NCBI RefSeq assembly: GCF_039543665.1
Contig: NZ_BAABKE010000004.1
Coordinates: forward strand, 62,001 to 126,000
From: Wohlfahrtiimonas larvae
Lineage (GTDB): Bacteria > Pseudomonadota > Gammaproteobacteria > Cardiobacteriales > Wohlfahrtiimonadaceae
Length of the DNA stretch: 64,000 nt
Reading direction: 5' to 3'
The notes under the pieces: generated by a model
The model's database searches: none
Told to the model about the DNA's origin: nothing
Seen by the model: only the letters and a program-made list of their open reading frames with translations
Program-made: the position numbers and the translations under genes
Shown here: in pieces, positions 7,357 through 16,388 of the stretch
Layout of the letters: each line of letters starts with the position of its first letter
Numbering within the stretch: the first letter of the stretch is position 1

Positions 7357-10300
7357 ATGCGTTTTGTCCATTTAAATCTTCATACAGAATTTTCCATTGC
7401 CGATGGCTTAATTCGAATCAAACCTTTATTTGGCAAACTCAAGGATCAAGGCGCTGAATCTGTTGCAATTACCGATATTGGCAATGCATTTGGCGTTATA
7501 AAATTTTATGAAACAGCACTAAAAAATGGGATTAAACCTATTATCGGAGCAGAATGTTACATAAAAGACAGTCATGAAACGATCGGTAAAATTACCCTAC
7601 TTGCTCAAAATATGGACGGTTATCTTAGCCTATCAAATCTATTGAGTGAAGGGTACCGTCATGGACAAGAGCGCGGTGTTCCACATATTACTTATGATTG
7701 GTTACAACAATACCATAAGGGTATAATCGTCATCGCTGGCAAAGACAGCCCAATAGGCACAACATTATTAACACGCAAAGAGGATGATTGGGGCGAATCA
7801 CTTAAACCTTTTGAAATATTCCAAGATCGCTTGTATTTAGGTTTATCAAGAACACAACAAGAAAATGATGAAGCATTCATCACAACTGCAAAACAATTTG
7901 CATTGGCTAAAAACCTGCCATTAGTTGCTGTTAATAATGTACGATTCCTAGATAAAAGCGATTTTGATGCACATGAAATTCGTTCATGCATTCAAGCAGG
8001 GAATGTCATTTCTGATCCTAAGCGCCCGCGATTATATAGTGAAGAACAGTATCTCAAATCACCAGAAGAAATGATTGAGTTGTTTAAAGATATTCCTGAA
8101 GCCATTGAAAATACTGTTGAAATTGCTAAGCGTTGCACTGTTGAATTATCTCTTTATAAACCTTGCTTACCAAACTTCCCTATTCCTGATGGCATGACGA
8201 TGGATGAATACTTCCGTCACTTATCTCATGAAGGCTTAAAAGACCGCATTGGCACTGATCACCCTGAGCAAGCAAAATATCTAGAACGTTTAGAAATTGA
8301 ACTTAATGTCATCATTAATATGGGCTTTCCAGGTTACTTTTTAATTGTTGCAGACTTTATTCAATGGTCTAAAGATCATGATATTCCTGTTGGCCCTGGC
8401 CGCGGTTCGGGTGCAGGCTCATTAGTAGCTTGGGCATTAAAAATTACAGACTTAGATCCATTACCCTATGATCTACTTTTTGAACGTTTCTTGAATCCTG
8501 AACGCGTTTCCATGCCTGACTTCGACGTCGACTTCTGCATGGAAGGTCGTGATCGTGTGATTGAATATGTCGCTGAAAAATATGGTCGTGATGCGGTGTC
8601 ACAAATTGCAACCCATGGCACAATGGCAGCAAAAGCTGTGATTCGTGACGTTGGCCGTGCATTAGGTCACCCTTATGGTTTTGTGGATCGCATTGCTAAG
8701 CTAATTCCTTTTGATTTAGGCATTACATTAGAAAAAGCCTTAATGCAAGAGCCTGAATTACACGATCTTTATGAAAATGATGAAGAAGTGAAAGAGCTCA
8801 TCAACTATGCAAAACAATTGGAAGGTTTAACCAAATCCGTAGGGCGCCATGCAGGTGGTGTTGTTATTTCTCCCACGACTATTACAGACTTCTCACCACT
8901 ATATTGCGAAGAAGGTAGCGAAGCACTGGTTGCTCAATATGATAAGAGTGACGTTGAATCCGCAGGATTAGTGAAGTTTGACTTCTTAGGATTAAGAACC
9001 CTTACCATCATTAACTGGGCCATTCAAAATATCAAACAAACACATAATCTTGATATTAATATCCTAGATATTCCATTGGATGACAAACCTGCATTTGATC
9101 TTTTAAAATCTTGTAAAACAACAGCTGTATTCCAGCTAGAATCTCGCGGCATGAAAGATTTGATTCGCCGTTTACAACCCGATAACTTTGAAGATATCAT
9201 AGCTTTAGTTGCACTATTCCGCCCAGGTCCGTTGGAATCAGGAATGGTGGAAGACTTTATCAACCGTAAACATGGCCGTGCAGAAATCGAATACCCTTTT
9301 GCTGAATTGGAGACTGTATTAGCTCCAACGTATGGTGTTATCGTTTACCAAGAACAAGTTATGCAGATTTCACAGGTTATTGGTAACTATACATTGGGCG
9401 GTGCTGACTTATTGCGTCGTGCAATGGGTAAAAAACTCCCTGAAGAGATGGAAAAACAACGTGGCTTATTCATGCAAGGTGCAGAAGAGCTGGGCTTTGA
9501 TAAAGAAAAAGCTGGTGCGCTCTTTGACTTGATGGAAAAATTCGCAGGCTATGGTTTCAATAAATCTCACTCTGCTGCTTACGCTTTAGTTTCTTATCAA
9601 ACAGCATATTTGAAAGCTCATTACCCTGCTGAATTTATGGCAGCTGTACTATCTTCTGACATGGATAATACTGAAAAAGTCGTCACATTCATCGAAGAAT
9701 GTGAAGATATGAAGCTCACAGTTTTACCACCTAGCATTAATCTCTCTCATTATAAATTTACGGTTAATCATAAAAGTGAAGTCATTTATGGCTTAGGTGC
9801 GATCAAAGGTGTTGGTGAAGCCGCAGCCTTACAAGCCATAGAAGAAATGCAGAACAATGGCCGTTATGTAGATCTATTTGATTTTTGTCGTCGAGTTGAC
9901 TTATCAAAAATGAATCGTCGCGTGATTGAAATCTTAATTAAAGCAGGCGCTTTAGATGATTTGTCATCAAAACCTCTGACTATTCCTGAAAGATGCCAAT
10001 TCCGAGCAAATTTATTAGCAACTTTACCTGAAGCTATTCATGCAGCAGAGCAACATTTACGTAATTTAAATTCAGGGCAAGAGGATCTATTTGGATTATT
10101 TGGTGGCGATACAACACAAGATACTTTAACTCAATCTCATTTAACAGAAGCTGACGCATGGCCTGAACGTGTTTTACTAGAAAACGAAAGTGATACATTA
10201 GGATTTTATCTCACAACACATCCCATTAATCGTTATCGCCAAGAATTGAAATCTATCACGACACACCCGATTGGTGAAATTCTTGGCATGCCAGAACCAC

Positions 10301-10833
10301 CTTATAGAATCGCGCGCGCTAAAGAGCCTGAATCCACTATCGCAGGATTAGTCATCGGCATCCGTAGTAAATTCAATCAAAAAGGTCTCAAAATGACTTT
10401 TGTAACATTAGATGATCGTTCTGGCCGAATGGAGCTGCGTTTATATGATGAACATTTAGAACAATTGAGCCAACCTTTAACAACAAAATCAGTGCTAATT
10501 GTGAAAGGTACATTAACATGGGATGATTTCAATGGTGGCATGCGTATTCGTCCATTAGAATTACAACATCTTGAGGCTGTTCGAGAAGCATCTGCGAAAT
10601 CATTGATTTTAACCAATCATGCAAATTTTGAAATAACAAAAGCCCAAAAACTGATCCAATTAATCAAAGATTATCAATCAGATAATGGCAAACCTATTTA
10701 TTTCAAATACCATACAGAGTACGCAAATGTCATGTTAGAATTAGGTAACTCTTCCCATTTACAAATCACAGATGACTTACTTGAAAAACTGTCTAGCCAA
10801 TTTCATGAACTTTCAATAAAAGTACAGTATTAA
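7357..10833 (+). CDS. dnaE: DNA polymerase III alpha subunit
   Basis: Replicative polymerase of 1158 residues, essentially the length of E. coli DnaE (1160). An N-terminal PHP domain begins at the start (FVHLNLHTEFSIADGL). The catalytic palm has PDFDVDFCMEGRDRVIEY with the paired aspartates and a third carboxylate in VKFDFLGLRTL. A helix-hairpin-helix and an OB-fold domain (about 980-1080) bind DNA, and the C-terminus contacts tau. GAAGGATTCAC precedes the ATG. A TATAAT at 7316-7321 may be its -10, though no good -35 is visible. The LysR gene begins 15 bases after its stop, suggesting cotranscription. Confidence 0.98.
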   Translation: MRFVHLNLHTEFSIADGLIRIKPLFGKLKDQGAESVAITDIGNAFGVIKFYETALKNGIKPIIGAECYIKDSHETIGKITLLAQNMDGYLSLSNLLSEGYRHGQERGVPHITYDWLQQYHKGIIVIAGKDSPIGTTLLTRKEDDWGESLKPFEIFQDRLYLGLSRTQQENDEAFITTAKQFALAKNLPLVAVNNVRFLDKSDFDAHEIRSCIQAGNVISDPKRPRLYSEEQYLKSPEEMIELFKDIPEAIENTVEIAKRCTVELSLYKPCLPNFPIPDGMTMDEYFRHLSHEGLKDRIGTDHPEQAKYLERLEIELNVIINMGFPGYFLIVADFIQWSKDHDIPVGPGRGSGAGSLVAWALKITDLDPLPYDLLFERFLNPERVSMPDFDVDFCMEGRDRVIEYVAEKYGRDAVSQIATHGTMAAKAVIRDVGRALGHPYGFVDRIAKLIPFDLGITLEKALMQEPELHDLYENDEEVKELINYAKQLEGLTKSVGRHAGGVVISPTTITDFSPLYCEEGSEALVAQYDKSDVESAGLVKFDFLGLRTLTIINWAIQNIKQTHNLDINILDIPLDDKPAFDLLKSCKTTAVFQLESRGMKDLIRRLQPDNFEDIIALVALFRPGPLESGMVEDFINRKHGRAEIEYPFAELETVLAPTYGVIVYQEQVMQISQVIGNYTLGGADLLRRAMGKKLPEEMEKQRGLFMQGAEELGFDKEKAGALFDLMEKFAGYGFNKSHSAAYALVSYQTAYLKAHYPAEFMAAVLSSDMDNTEKVVTFIEECEDMKLTVLPPSINLSHYKFTVNHKSEVIYGLGAIKGVGEAAALQAIEEMQNNGRYVDLFDFCRRVDLSKMNRRVIEILIKAGALDDLSSKPLTIPERCQFRANLLATLPEAIHAAEQHLRNLNSGQEDLFGLFGGDTTQDTLTQSHLTEADAWPERVLLENESDTLGFYLTTHPINRYRQELKSITTHPIGEILGMPEPPYRIARAKEPESTIAGLVIGIRSKFNQKGLKMTFVTLDDRSGRMELRLYDEHLEQLSQPLTTKSVLIVKGTLTWDDFNGGMRIRPLELQHLEAVREASAKSLILTNHANFEITKAQKLIQLIKDYQSDNGKPIYFKYHTEYANVMLELGNSSHLQITDDLLEKLSSQFHELSIKVQY

Positions 10834-10848
10834 GGAACTTATATACGT

Positions 10849-11760
10849 ATGGTGGATCTGAATCAACTCTATTACTTTGCTAAAATCGTTGAATATGGCG
10901 GCATTAGTGAAGCAAGTAAACATTTACGAATCCCTAAATCTAAGTTAAGCCGCCATTTAGCAGCATTAGAAGAAGAGCTAGGGGTCCGTTTGATACATCG
11001 TACTACGCGCCATTTTTCAGTCACCGATATTGGTCAAACATATTATACTCATTGTCAAGCTATGTTAGAGAAGGCAGAAATTGCACAAGCATCTATCATG
11101 GAAGCACAAACAAAACCACGGGGATTAATCCGAATCACCTGCCCCATCACACTCTTACATATGTCTGTGGAGAATATGATCACAAGTTTTGTTAAGGAAA
11201 ATCCTGAAGTTGAAATGATCGTTGATGCCACTAATCGAAGAGTTGATTTAGTTCATGAAGGTGTTGATATTGCTTTGCGTGTCATCAAACCACCTTTTGA
11301 AGATAGTGAATATGTCATGAAACGCTTAAGTGTACGAGAGCAAGTGCTGGTTGCTAGCCCTGATTTAATCAATCAAATAGGAAAAATAGTAACCCCTGAA
11401 ACATTACACCAATTTCCTTCTCTAGCACATAACCAGCATCGCGATCGTAATAACTGGGAACTTATAGATCAACATAATAATACAACTATAGTCCCATTTA
11501 ACCCCAAATTTATGACGACTGATTTATCCTTACTTAGAAAAGCAGCATTGAATAGTATAGGTATAGTTAAATTGCCATTAATGGTTGTTCATGATGATAT
11601 TAAATCAGGGAAACTCATTAGAATCTTACCTGATTGGCATTTTCAAGATGAAGTTGTACACGCAGTCTATCCTTCACGTCGTGGCGTTATTCCTGCTATT
11701 CGCAGCTTTTTGGATCATTTAGAAAGTGAATTTGCTGAATTAGACAAATCTCAATGTTAA
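10849..11760 (+). CDS. LysR-family transcriptional regulator
   Basis: 303 residues with an N-terminal winged HTH (about 1-60: DLNQLYYFAKIVEYGGISEASKHL, then SKLSRHLAALEEELGVRLIHRTTR) and a periplasmic-binding-protein-like effector domain (about 90-295). The sequence resembles the AaeR/YafC-type subgroup. The ligand and regulon are unknown. AAGGAAC lies 9-15 bases before the ATG, and a GTG follows immediately, so either could start. The gene directly follows dnaE, so read-through is likely. LysR regulators usually control a neighbouring divergent gene, but none is present here. Confidence 0.92.
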   Translation: MVDLNQLYYFAKIVEYGGISEASKHLRIPKSKLSRHLAALEEELGVRLIHRTTRHFSVTDIGQTYYTHCQAMLEKAEIAQASIMEAQTKPRGLIRITCPITLLHMSVENMITSFVKENPEVEMIVDATNRRVDLVHEGVDIALRVIKPPFEDSEYVMKRLSVREQVLVASPDLINQIGKIVTPETLHQFPSLAHNQHRDRNNWELIDQHNNTTIVPFNPKFMTTDLSLLRKAALNSIGIVKLPLMVVHDDIKSGKLIRILPDWHFQDEVVHAVYPSRRGVIPAIRSFLDHLESEFAELDKSQC

Positions 11761-11843
11761 TGGTTATTTAAACACTATATTTTTATTTTACTTTTCTACA
11801 TGTATAATAAGTACAAATTATTTATGTAAACAAAGCAAATAAA

Positions 11844-12053
11844 ATGAAAAAACCAAGCTTTTTAACATTACCTGAAAAAATTATGTTGCTAGCCATTGTT
11901 GTGATTACTATCACCTTGATGTTCTACTCTCATGTAGAACAATCTAAATACACTAAGCTCATTAGCAATGTACAACATTGCTATAAAGAAGATCATAAAA
12001 ATGATCCTATTGCTACAAAAATAAAAAATAGAAATAACACACATAAAAGCTAG
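11844..12053 (+). CDS. Small single-TM protein, unknown
   Basis: 69 residues with a short basic N-terminus, one hydrophobic helix at about 14-30, and a polar, Lys/His/Asn-rich tail with one cysteine. It is probably anchored in the inner membrane. No convincing ribosome-binding site precedes the ATG, although a TATAAT (about 11803) could be a promoter -10. No family recognised, and it could be a spurious ORF. Confidence 0.45.
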   Translation: MKKPSFLTLPEKIMLLAIVVITITLMFYSHVEQSKYTKLISNVQHCYKEDHKNDPIATKIKNRNNTHKS

Positions 12054-12162
12054 ATAATATTACTCATAATCAATGAGTTATATTTTATAATACTTCACCA
12101 CAAGTATTAATAATGTTATTGTTATTGAATATAACAATGAAGATTTTTCTAATGGTGAAATA

Positions 12163-13122
12163 ATGAGTTTAATCACAATTTGGCTAGCTGCTATTACTGA
12201 TATTTTTTGGGGTGACCCTAATTACCGTTATCACCCTGTTCGCATAATTGGCAATGCAATCACATTCATAGAAAAAAAATTACGCAAATACTGTTTGAAT
12301 GATCATGCCTTGAAAATCGCAGGAATTTATTTAACAGTCTTAATTGTGCTTGGTACTTATTTAGCGATCTATTTTCTGATTGCTATCATCAATAAATATA
12401 GTCATTTATTCGCAACATTCATCTCTATCTTTCTCATATATTCATTCCTAGCACTTCAATCATTAGTAGATGCAGCTAATGATATTTACTATTCATTGAA
12501 AAATGAACCAATTGCACAAACTCGCCACAAGCTTGCCATGATTGTAGGTAGAGATACCCAACAATTGAATGAACAACAGATCACTAAAGCAACTGTAGAA
12601 ACCGTTGCAGAAAATAGTGTCGATGGTGTGATTGCACCATTATTTTTCTTATTCATTGGCGGTGTACCATTGATGGCAGCCTATAAAGCCATTAACACAT
12701 TAGATTCTATGGTTGGCTATCAAAATAGCCATTATAAAGCGATCGGCTGGTGTTCAGCTAAATTGGATGATATTGCCAACTATATTCCTGCTCGTTTAAG
12801 TTTATTGTTCATCACAGCGAGCGCTATACTATTAAAATTAGATTATAAGAATGCGTGGAAAATTGGCAGGCGAGATTGCTATCAGCATAAAAGCCCTAAT
12901 AGTGCTTGGTCTGAAGCAACAGTTGCAGGTGCCTTGAATATCCAATTAGGCGGAGGCAATTATTATCATGGGATTTATGTTTATAAGCCAACCATTGGTG
13001 ATGATATGAACACCATTAATATTGAACATATACAACAGGCAAATCATTTAATCTATGGTGCTTGTGCTATTGCTTTAGTCTCATTCACGCTCATTTTTTT
13101 AGTGCTTAAATTCGTATTTTAA
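12163..13122 (+). CDS. cbiB: Adenosylcobinamide-phosphate synthase CbiB
   Basis: Integral membrane enzyme (319 residues, four or five TM helices) that joins aminopropanol (phosphate) to adenosylcobyric acid in the late pathway to vitamin B12. Family motifs are clear: WGDPNYRYHPVRIIGN near the N-terminus, VETVAENSVDGVIAPLFFLFIGG in the middle, and SPNSAWSEATVAGAL followed by QLGG near 255. The next gene, cobD, makes the aminopropanol phosphate and starts 10 bases later, so the two form an operon. No corrin-ring genes or cobalamin riboswitch are seen here, which fits assembly from imported cobyric acid, though other genes may lie elsewhere. Confidence 0.95.
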   Translation: MSLITIWLAAITDIFWGDPNYRYHPVRIIGNAITFIEKKLRKYCLNDHALKIAGIYLTVLIVLGTYLAIYFLIAIINKYSHLFATFISIFLIYSFLALQSLVDAANDIYYSLKNEPIAQTRHKLAMIVGRDTQQLNEQQITKATVETVAENSVDGVIAPLFFLFIGGVPLMAAYKAINTLDSMVGYQNSHYKAIGWCSAKLDDIANYIPARLSLLFITASAILLKLDYKNAWKIGRRDCYQHKSPNSAWSEATVAGALNIQLGGGNYYHGIYVYKPTIGDDMNTINIEHIQQANHLIYGACAIALVSFTLIFLVLKFVF

Positions 13123-13132
13123 AGGGTTCTCA

Positions 13133-14146
13133 ATGATCAATGGCCACGGTGACGATTATTTCAATTTTAATCATATCGAGATTAATTTCAGTAGCAATGT
13201 TTATCAATCACCAGCGATTCCGGCTTTACAGCAATATTTAGCGGGTCAATTACATTTAATCACACGTTATCCTGAGCCAGATGCTGCATCATTGAAGCAA
13301 TTACTGTCAGAAACCTATCATATTTCAGGGCAAAAACTTTGGATCACCAATGGAGCAATTGAAGCTATTTATCTGATTGCGCAAGCCTTCCAAAATCAAC
13401 GTGCCACCATATTAGCTCCTACTTTTAGCGAATATGCAGATGCTTCTCGCATTCACAATTTAACGATTCAATATATTTATAATATTGACGAATTTAAAGG
13501 TGATAGCGAGCTATTTTGGCTGTGCAACCCCAACAACCCAACAGGCATTTATTGGGATGATGAAACACTAATTGCGCTATTTAAGCAATATCCTCAAACA
13601 ACTTTTGTGGTGGATGAATCCTATTTAGCTTTCGTTCAAAGTGCTAGAAAAAATTTTTTTCCTTATCAACATTTACCTAATGTCATCACATTGCATTCGC
13701 TGACAAAATGCTTTGCCATTCCTGGTTTACGTTTGGGCTATTTCTCAGCATCCAAACAACTCATTCAAAGAATCAGCCATTATGCAATGCCTTGGTCAGT
13801 GAATCAATTAGCCATTGAAGCTGGTAAATTTCTCACAAAGCACAAAGAAAAATTTGCAGTACCTTTAATAGATTTATTAAAAAAAAGAGAAAATTTATGT
13901 GATGCTATTAATCAAATTTCAAGATTATCTACATTACCAACACAAACCCATTTCTTTTTAGTTCATATTCAAAATGAAACAATAACAGCTTCTGAACTTA
14001 AAAAAATCTTAGGCGAAGAATATGGGATTTTAATTCGTGATTGTGCAAACTTTGAAGGATTAACGCCCTATTATTTCCGCATTGCAACACAAAAAAAAGA
14101 AGCCAATGAATCTCTTATCAATGCCCTACAAATGATTTTTAATTAG
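13133..14146 (+). CDS. cobD: Threonine-phosphate decarboxylase-like PLP enzyme
   Basis: 337-residue class I/II aminotransferase-fold protein. It starts with a HGDD variant of the HGG motif typical of CobD, then NFSSNVYQ, RYPEPDAASL, NPNNPTG (about 135) and the PLP lysine in SLTKCFAIPGLRLGYF (near 197). CobD decarboxylates L-threonine O-3-phosphate to (R)-1-amino-2-propanol phosphate, the precursor used by CbiB, and the immediate upstream neighbour is cbiB. The alternative is a histidinol-phosphate aminotransferase (HisC), which is the closest family. The cbiB linkage and CobD-like N-terminus favour CobD. Confidence 0.85.
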   Translation: MINGHGDDYFNFNHIEINFSSNVYQSPAIPALQQYLAGQLHLITRYPEPDAASLKQLLSETYHISGQKLWITNGAIEAIYLIAQAFQNQRATILAPTFSEYADASRIHNLTIQYIYNIDEFKGDSELFWLCNPNNPTGIYWDDETLIALFKQYPQTTFVVDESYLAFVQSARKNFFPYQHLPNVITLHSLTKCFAIPGLRLGYFSASKQLIQRISHYAMPWSVNQLAIEAGKFLTKHKEKFAVPLIDLLKKRENLCDAINQISRLSTLPTQTHFFLVHIQNETITASELKKILGEEYGILIRDCANFEGLTPYYFRIATQKKEANESLINALQMIFN

Positions 14147-14213
14147 CACTTAAACTTCTCTTAAGATATTGCTATATTTGTTAATCTTACAAAAATATTA
14201 GGCAGGATTTAAA

Positions 14214-15461
14214 ATGGTGGATTCTCAGTGTAAAGGTTTTAATAGTCAACTCTTATCAGCAGATAAAAGCATTAAAGATGCTCATGGTGCAATCAACACA
14301 CCCATTTATCGTACAGCAGCTTATGAGTTCCCTAATTCACAAGCGATTGCAGATGCTTTTCAAAATAAAGAGATGATTCCTTCCCACACTTATTCTCGCA
14401 TCAGTAACCCTTCAGTTGAAAGTTTAGAGAAAAAGATCAAAGCCATTTCAGGTGGTGACAATGTCATGCTATTCAGCTCGGGTATGGGCGCGATCTCTAA
14501 TGCTTTTATGGCATTAGCTTATGCAGGTAGCAACATCGTCACTTCCCCACATTTATTTGGGAATACCTTTGCATTTTTCCAATTCACATTGGCAGAATTT
14601 GGCGTAGAGGTTCGCTTTGTGGATACAGATGATTTGGCTGCTATAGAAAATGCCATTGATGAAAATACTTGTGCTTTCTTTTGTGAAGTGATCACGAATC
14701 CCCATTTAGAAATTGCAGATTTAGCCAATATTTCACCTATTTTGAAAAAGCATAATGTGCCAATGGTTGTCGATACAACAATCATTCCTTGGTGCGGATT
14801 TGATGCGAAAAAGTTTGGCGTGGATATTGAAGTGGTTTCCACCACAAAATACATTTCAGGGGGTGCAACAAGCTTAGGCGGTGCAATTGTTGATTATGGC
14901 TCATTTGATTGGTCCAAACATCCACGATTGAAAAAAGTTACGCCACAAGCACCATTCTCAGCATTCATGTTTAAAATTAAACGAGAAATCGCCCGTAACT
15001 TTGGTGCAAACATGGATCCTGATACAGCATTTTTCCAATCATTGGGCTTAGAAACATTAACGTTACGTTATGAAAAAATGAGCAATAATGCTTATGAATT
15101 GGCTAAGTTCTTAGAAACTTTACCGCAAATTGTGAAAGTTTCTTACACGCAATTAGACAGTTCGCCTTATAAAAAGCTATCCGATGAAATGTTTAAAGGG
15201 CATCCTGGTGCAATGCTAACTTTTGATTTAAAAGATCAAGTAACATGCTTTGCATTTATGGATAAACTACAGCTCATCAAACGTGCGACAAACCTATTTG
15301 ATAACAATAGCTTGATCATTCACCCTGCTTCCACAATTTATGGTACATTCACAGCAGAAATGCGCAAAGTGATCGGCATTGAAGATACCTTGATCCGCAT
15401 GTCCGTTGGCTTAGAGGAATTAGAAGATATCAAAGCTGATATTCTCCAAGCACTGCAATAA
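14214..15461 (+). CDS. Cys/Met-metabolism PLP enzyme (MetY/MetZ/gamma-lyase family)
   Basis: 415-residue fold-type I PLP enzyme of the trans-sulfuration family. Visible motifs: YSRISNPSVESLEKKI, FSSGMGAISNAF, the aspartate in VVDTT, and the PLP lysine in VSTTKYISGG (about 211). Members include O-acetylhomoserine or O-succinylhomoserine sulfhydrylase, cystathionine gamma-synthase and methionine gamma-lyase. The sequence does not let me choose among them. The sulfhydrylase subgroup is plausible, since this genome also imports thiosulfate (tsuA-tsuB, 6 kb away). Start: ATG at 14214 after GGCAGGATTTAAA. A bidirectional terminator follows at 15488-15516. Confidence 0.88.
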   Translation: MVDSQCKGFNSQLLSADKSIKDAHGAINTPIYRTAAYEFPNSQAIADAFQNKEMIPSHTYSRISNPSVESLEKKIKAISGGDNVMLFSSGMGAISNAFMALAYAGSNIVTSPHLFGNTFAFFQFTLAEFGVEVRFVDTDDLAAIENAIDENTCAFFCEVITNPHLEIADLANISPILKKHNVPMVVDTTIIPWCGFDAKKFGVDIEVVSTTKYISGGATSLGGAIVDYGSFDWSKHPRLKKVTPQAPFSAFMFKIKREIARNFGANMDPDTAFFQSLGLETLTLRYEKMSNNAYELAKFLETLPQIVKVSYTQLDSSPYKKLSDEMFKGHPGAMLTFDLKDQVTCFAFMDKLQLIKRATNLFDNNSLIIHPASTIYGTFTAEMRKVIGIEDTLIRMSVGLEELEDIKADILQALQ

Positions 15462-15487
15462 TCAATTTTTCGCACATCAAAATCAAA

Positions 15488-15516
15488 AATCCTCGCCAAT
15501 GCGAGGATTATTTTAT
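15488..15516. terminator. Bidirectional terminator between convergent genes
   Basis: AATCCTCG (15488-15495) pairs with CGAGGATT (15502-15509) across a 6-base loop. T-rich tails follow on both strands. It sits between the convergent PLP-enzyme gene and the YeeZ-like gene. Confidence 0.8.
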
Positions 15517-15532
15517 ACAGCATCCGATTTAA

Positions 15533-16354
15533 CTAAACTTCGTAAATTGAACCTTGATATTGGAATGGGAAATCACGCGTGATTTTGCTGCCATCCACAT
15601 ACGATGCACGCGTTGGGCGTGCTAATTCTGCTTCATCAAAGATCGGCAATGGCAAGCGATGATCTACCGCCACTTTATTGTAATATTCATAACGCGTTGG
15701 ATGCATTGCCACAACCACATTATAAATCTGTTTTTCAGTCCAATCACCCGCAATGATCGCCGCAATCGCATTCACAGCATCCACTCGGTGAACCATATTG
15801 ATGCTATGATTTGGATAATCAAAATGCGTTTTCTTTTGTAACCAATTTTGTGGCAAGCGATCATCACCAAATAATCCACCCAAACGCACAATCGCCACAG
15901 GAATTTTAACTGCTGCCAACAATGCTTCTTCTGCTGCCAAAACTGCATCGCCTGAATCATTGATCGGTTCGCAATAAGATTGCTCTGTTACGATGTTAGC
16001 TTGCTTGCCATATACAGAGATTGAACTTGTGAACACAATGCGTTTTGCACCACAATATTCTGCTGTTTTCGCTAAAGCTGCCACGATGGATGCATATTTT
16101 TTCAAACCATGATGCCCATTCGGTGGCAATGTAATCACCAAAGTATCACAGCTGAATAGCGCTTTAATATTTGGGTTTCTTAATGATAAATCCAAAGTTG
16201 TATTCAACAACTGGCAATTCAAACCCAATGCTTTGACTTCTTCAACACCTTCTGTTGATGCCTTTGAACCTTGCACATCATAACCATCTTTTTGCAACTT
16301 CTCTGCCAATGGCAAACCAACCCAGCCCAAGCCAACGATGGAGACTTTTTCCAT
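15533..16354 (-). CDS. NAD(P)-dependent epimerase/reductase, YeeZ-like
   Basis: 273-residue extended short-chain dehydrogenase with a Rossmann start VSIVGLGWVGLPLAEKL (GxGxxG). It also has FTSSISVYG near 110 and a VRLGGLFG segment near 155, as in the E. coli YeeZ group of atypical SDRs. Physiological substrate unknown. It lies 34 bases downstream of fdhF on the same strand, so it may be the last gene of the aegA-hydN-fdhF transcript. Confidence 0.85.
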   Translation of the reverse strand: MEKVSIVGLGWVGLPLAEKLQKDGYDVQGSKASTEGVEEVKALGLNCQLLNTTLDLSLRNPNIKALFSCDTLVITLPPNGHHGLKKYASIVAALAKTAEYCGAKRIVFTSSISVYGKQANIVTEQSYCEPINDSGDAVLAAEEALLAAVKIPVAIVRLGGLFGDDRLPQNWLQKKTHFDYPNHSINMVHRVDAVNAIAAIIAGDWTEKQIYNVVVAMHPTRYEYYNKVAVDHRLPLPIFDEAELARPTRASYVDGSKITRDFPFQYQGSIYEV

Positions 16355-16388
16355 GTTATTTACTCATCAAATAAAAATAATGCACGGA

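Noticed and set aside
12054..12162. Cobalamin riboswitch upstream of cbiB
   Set aside because: The 109-base gap is too short and lacks the B12-box sequence. It shows only a small TTGTTAT/ATAACAA hairpin.
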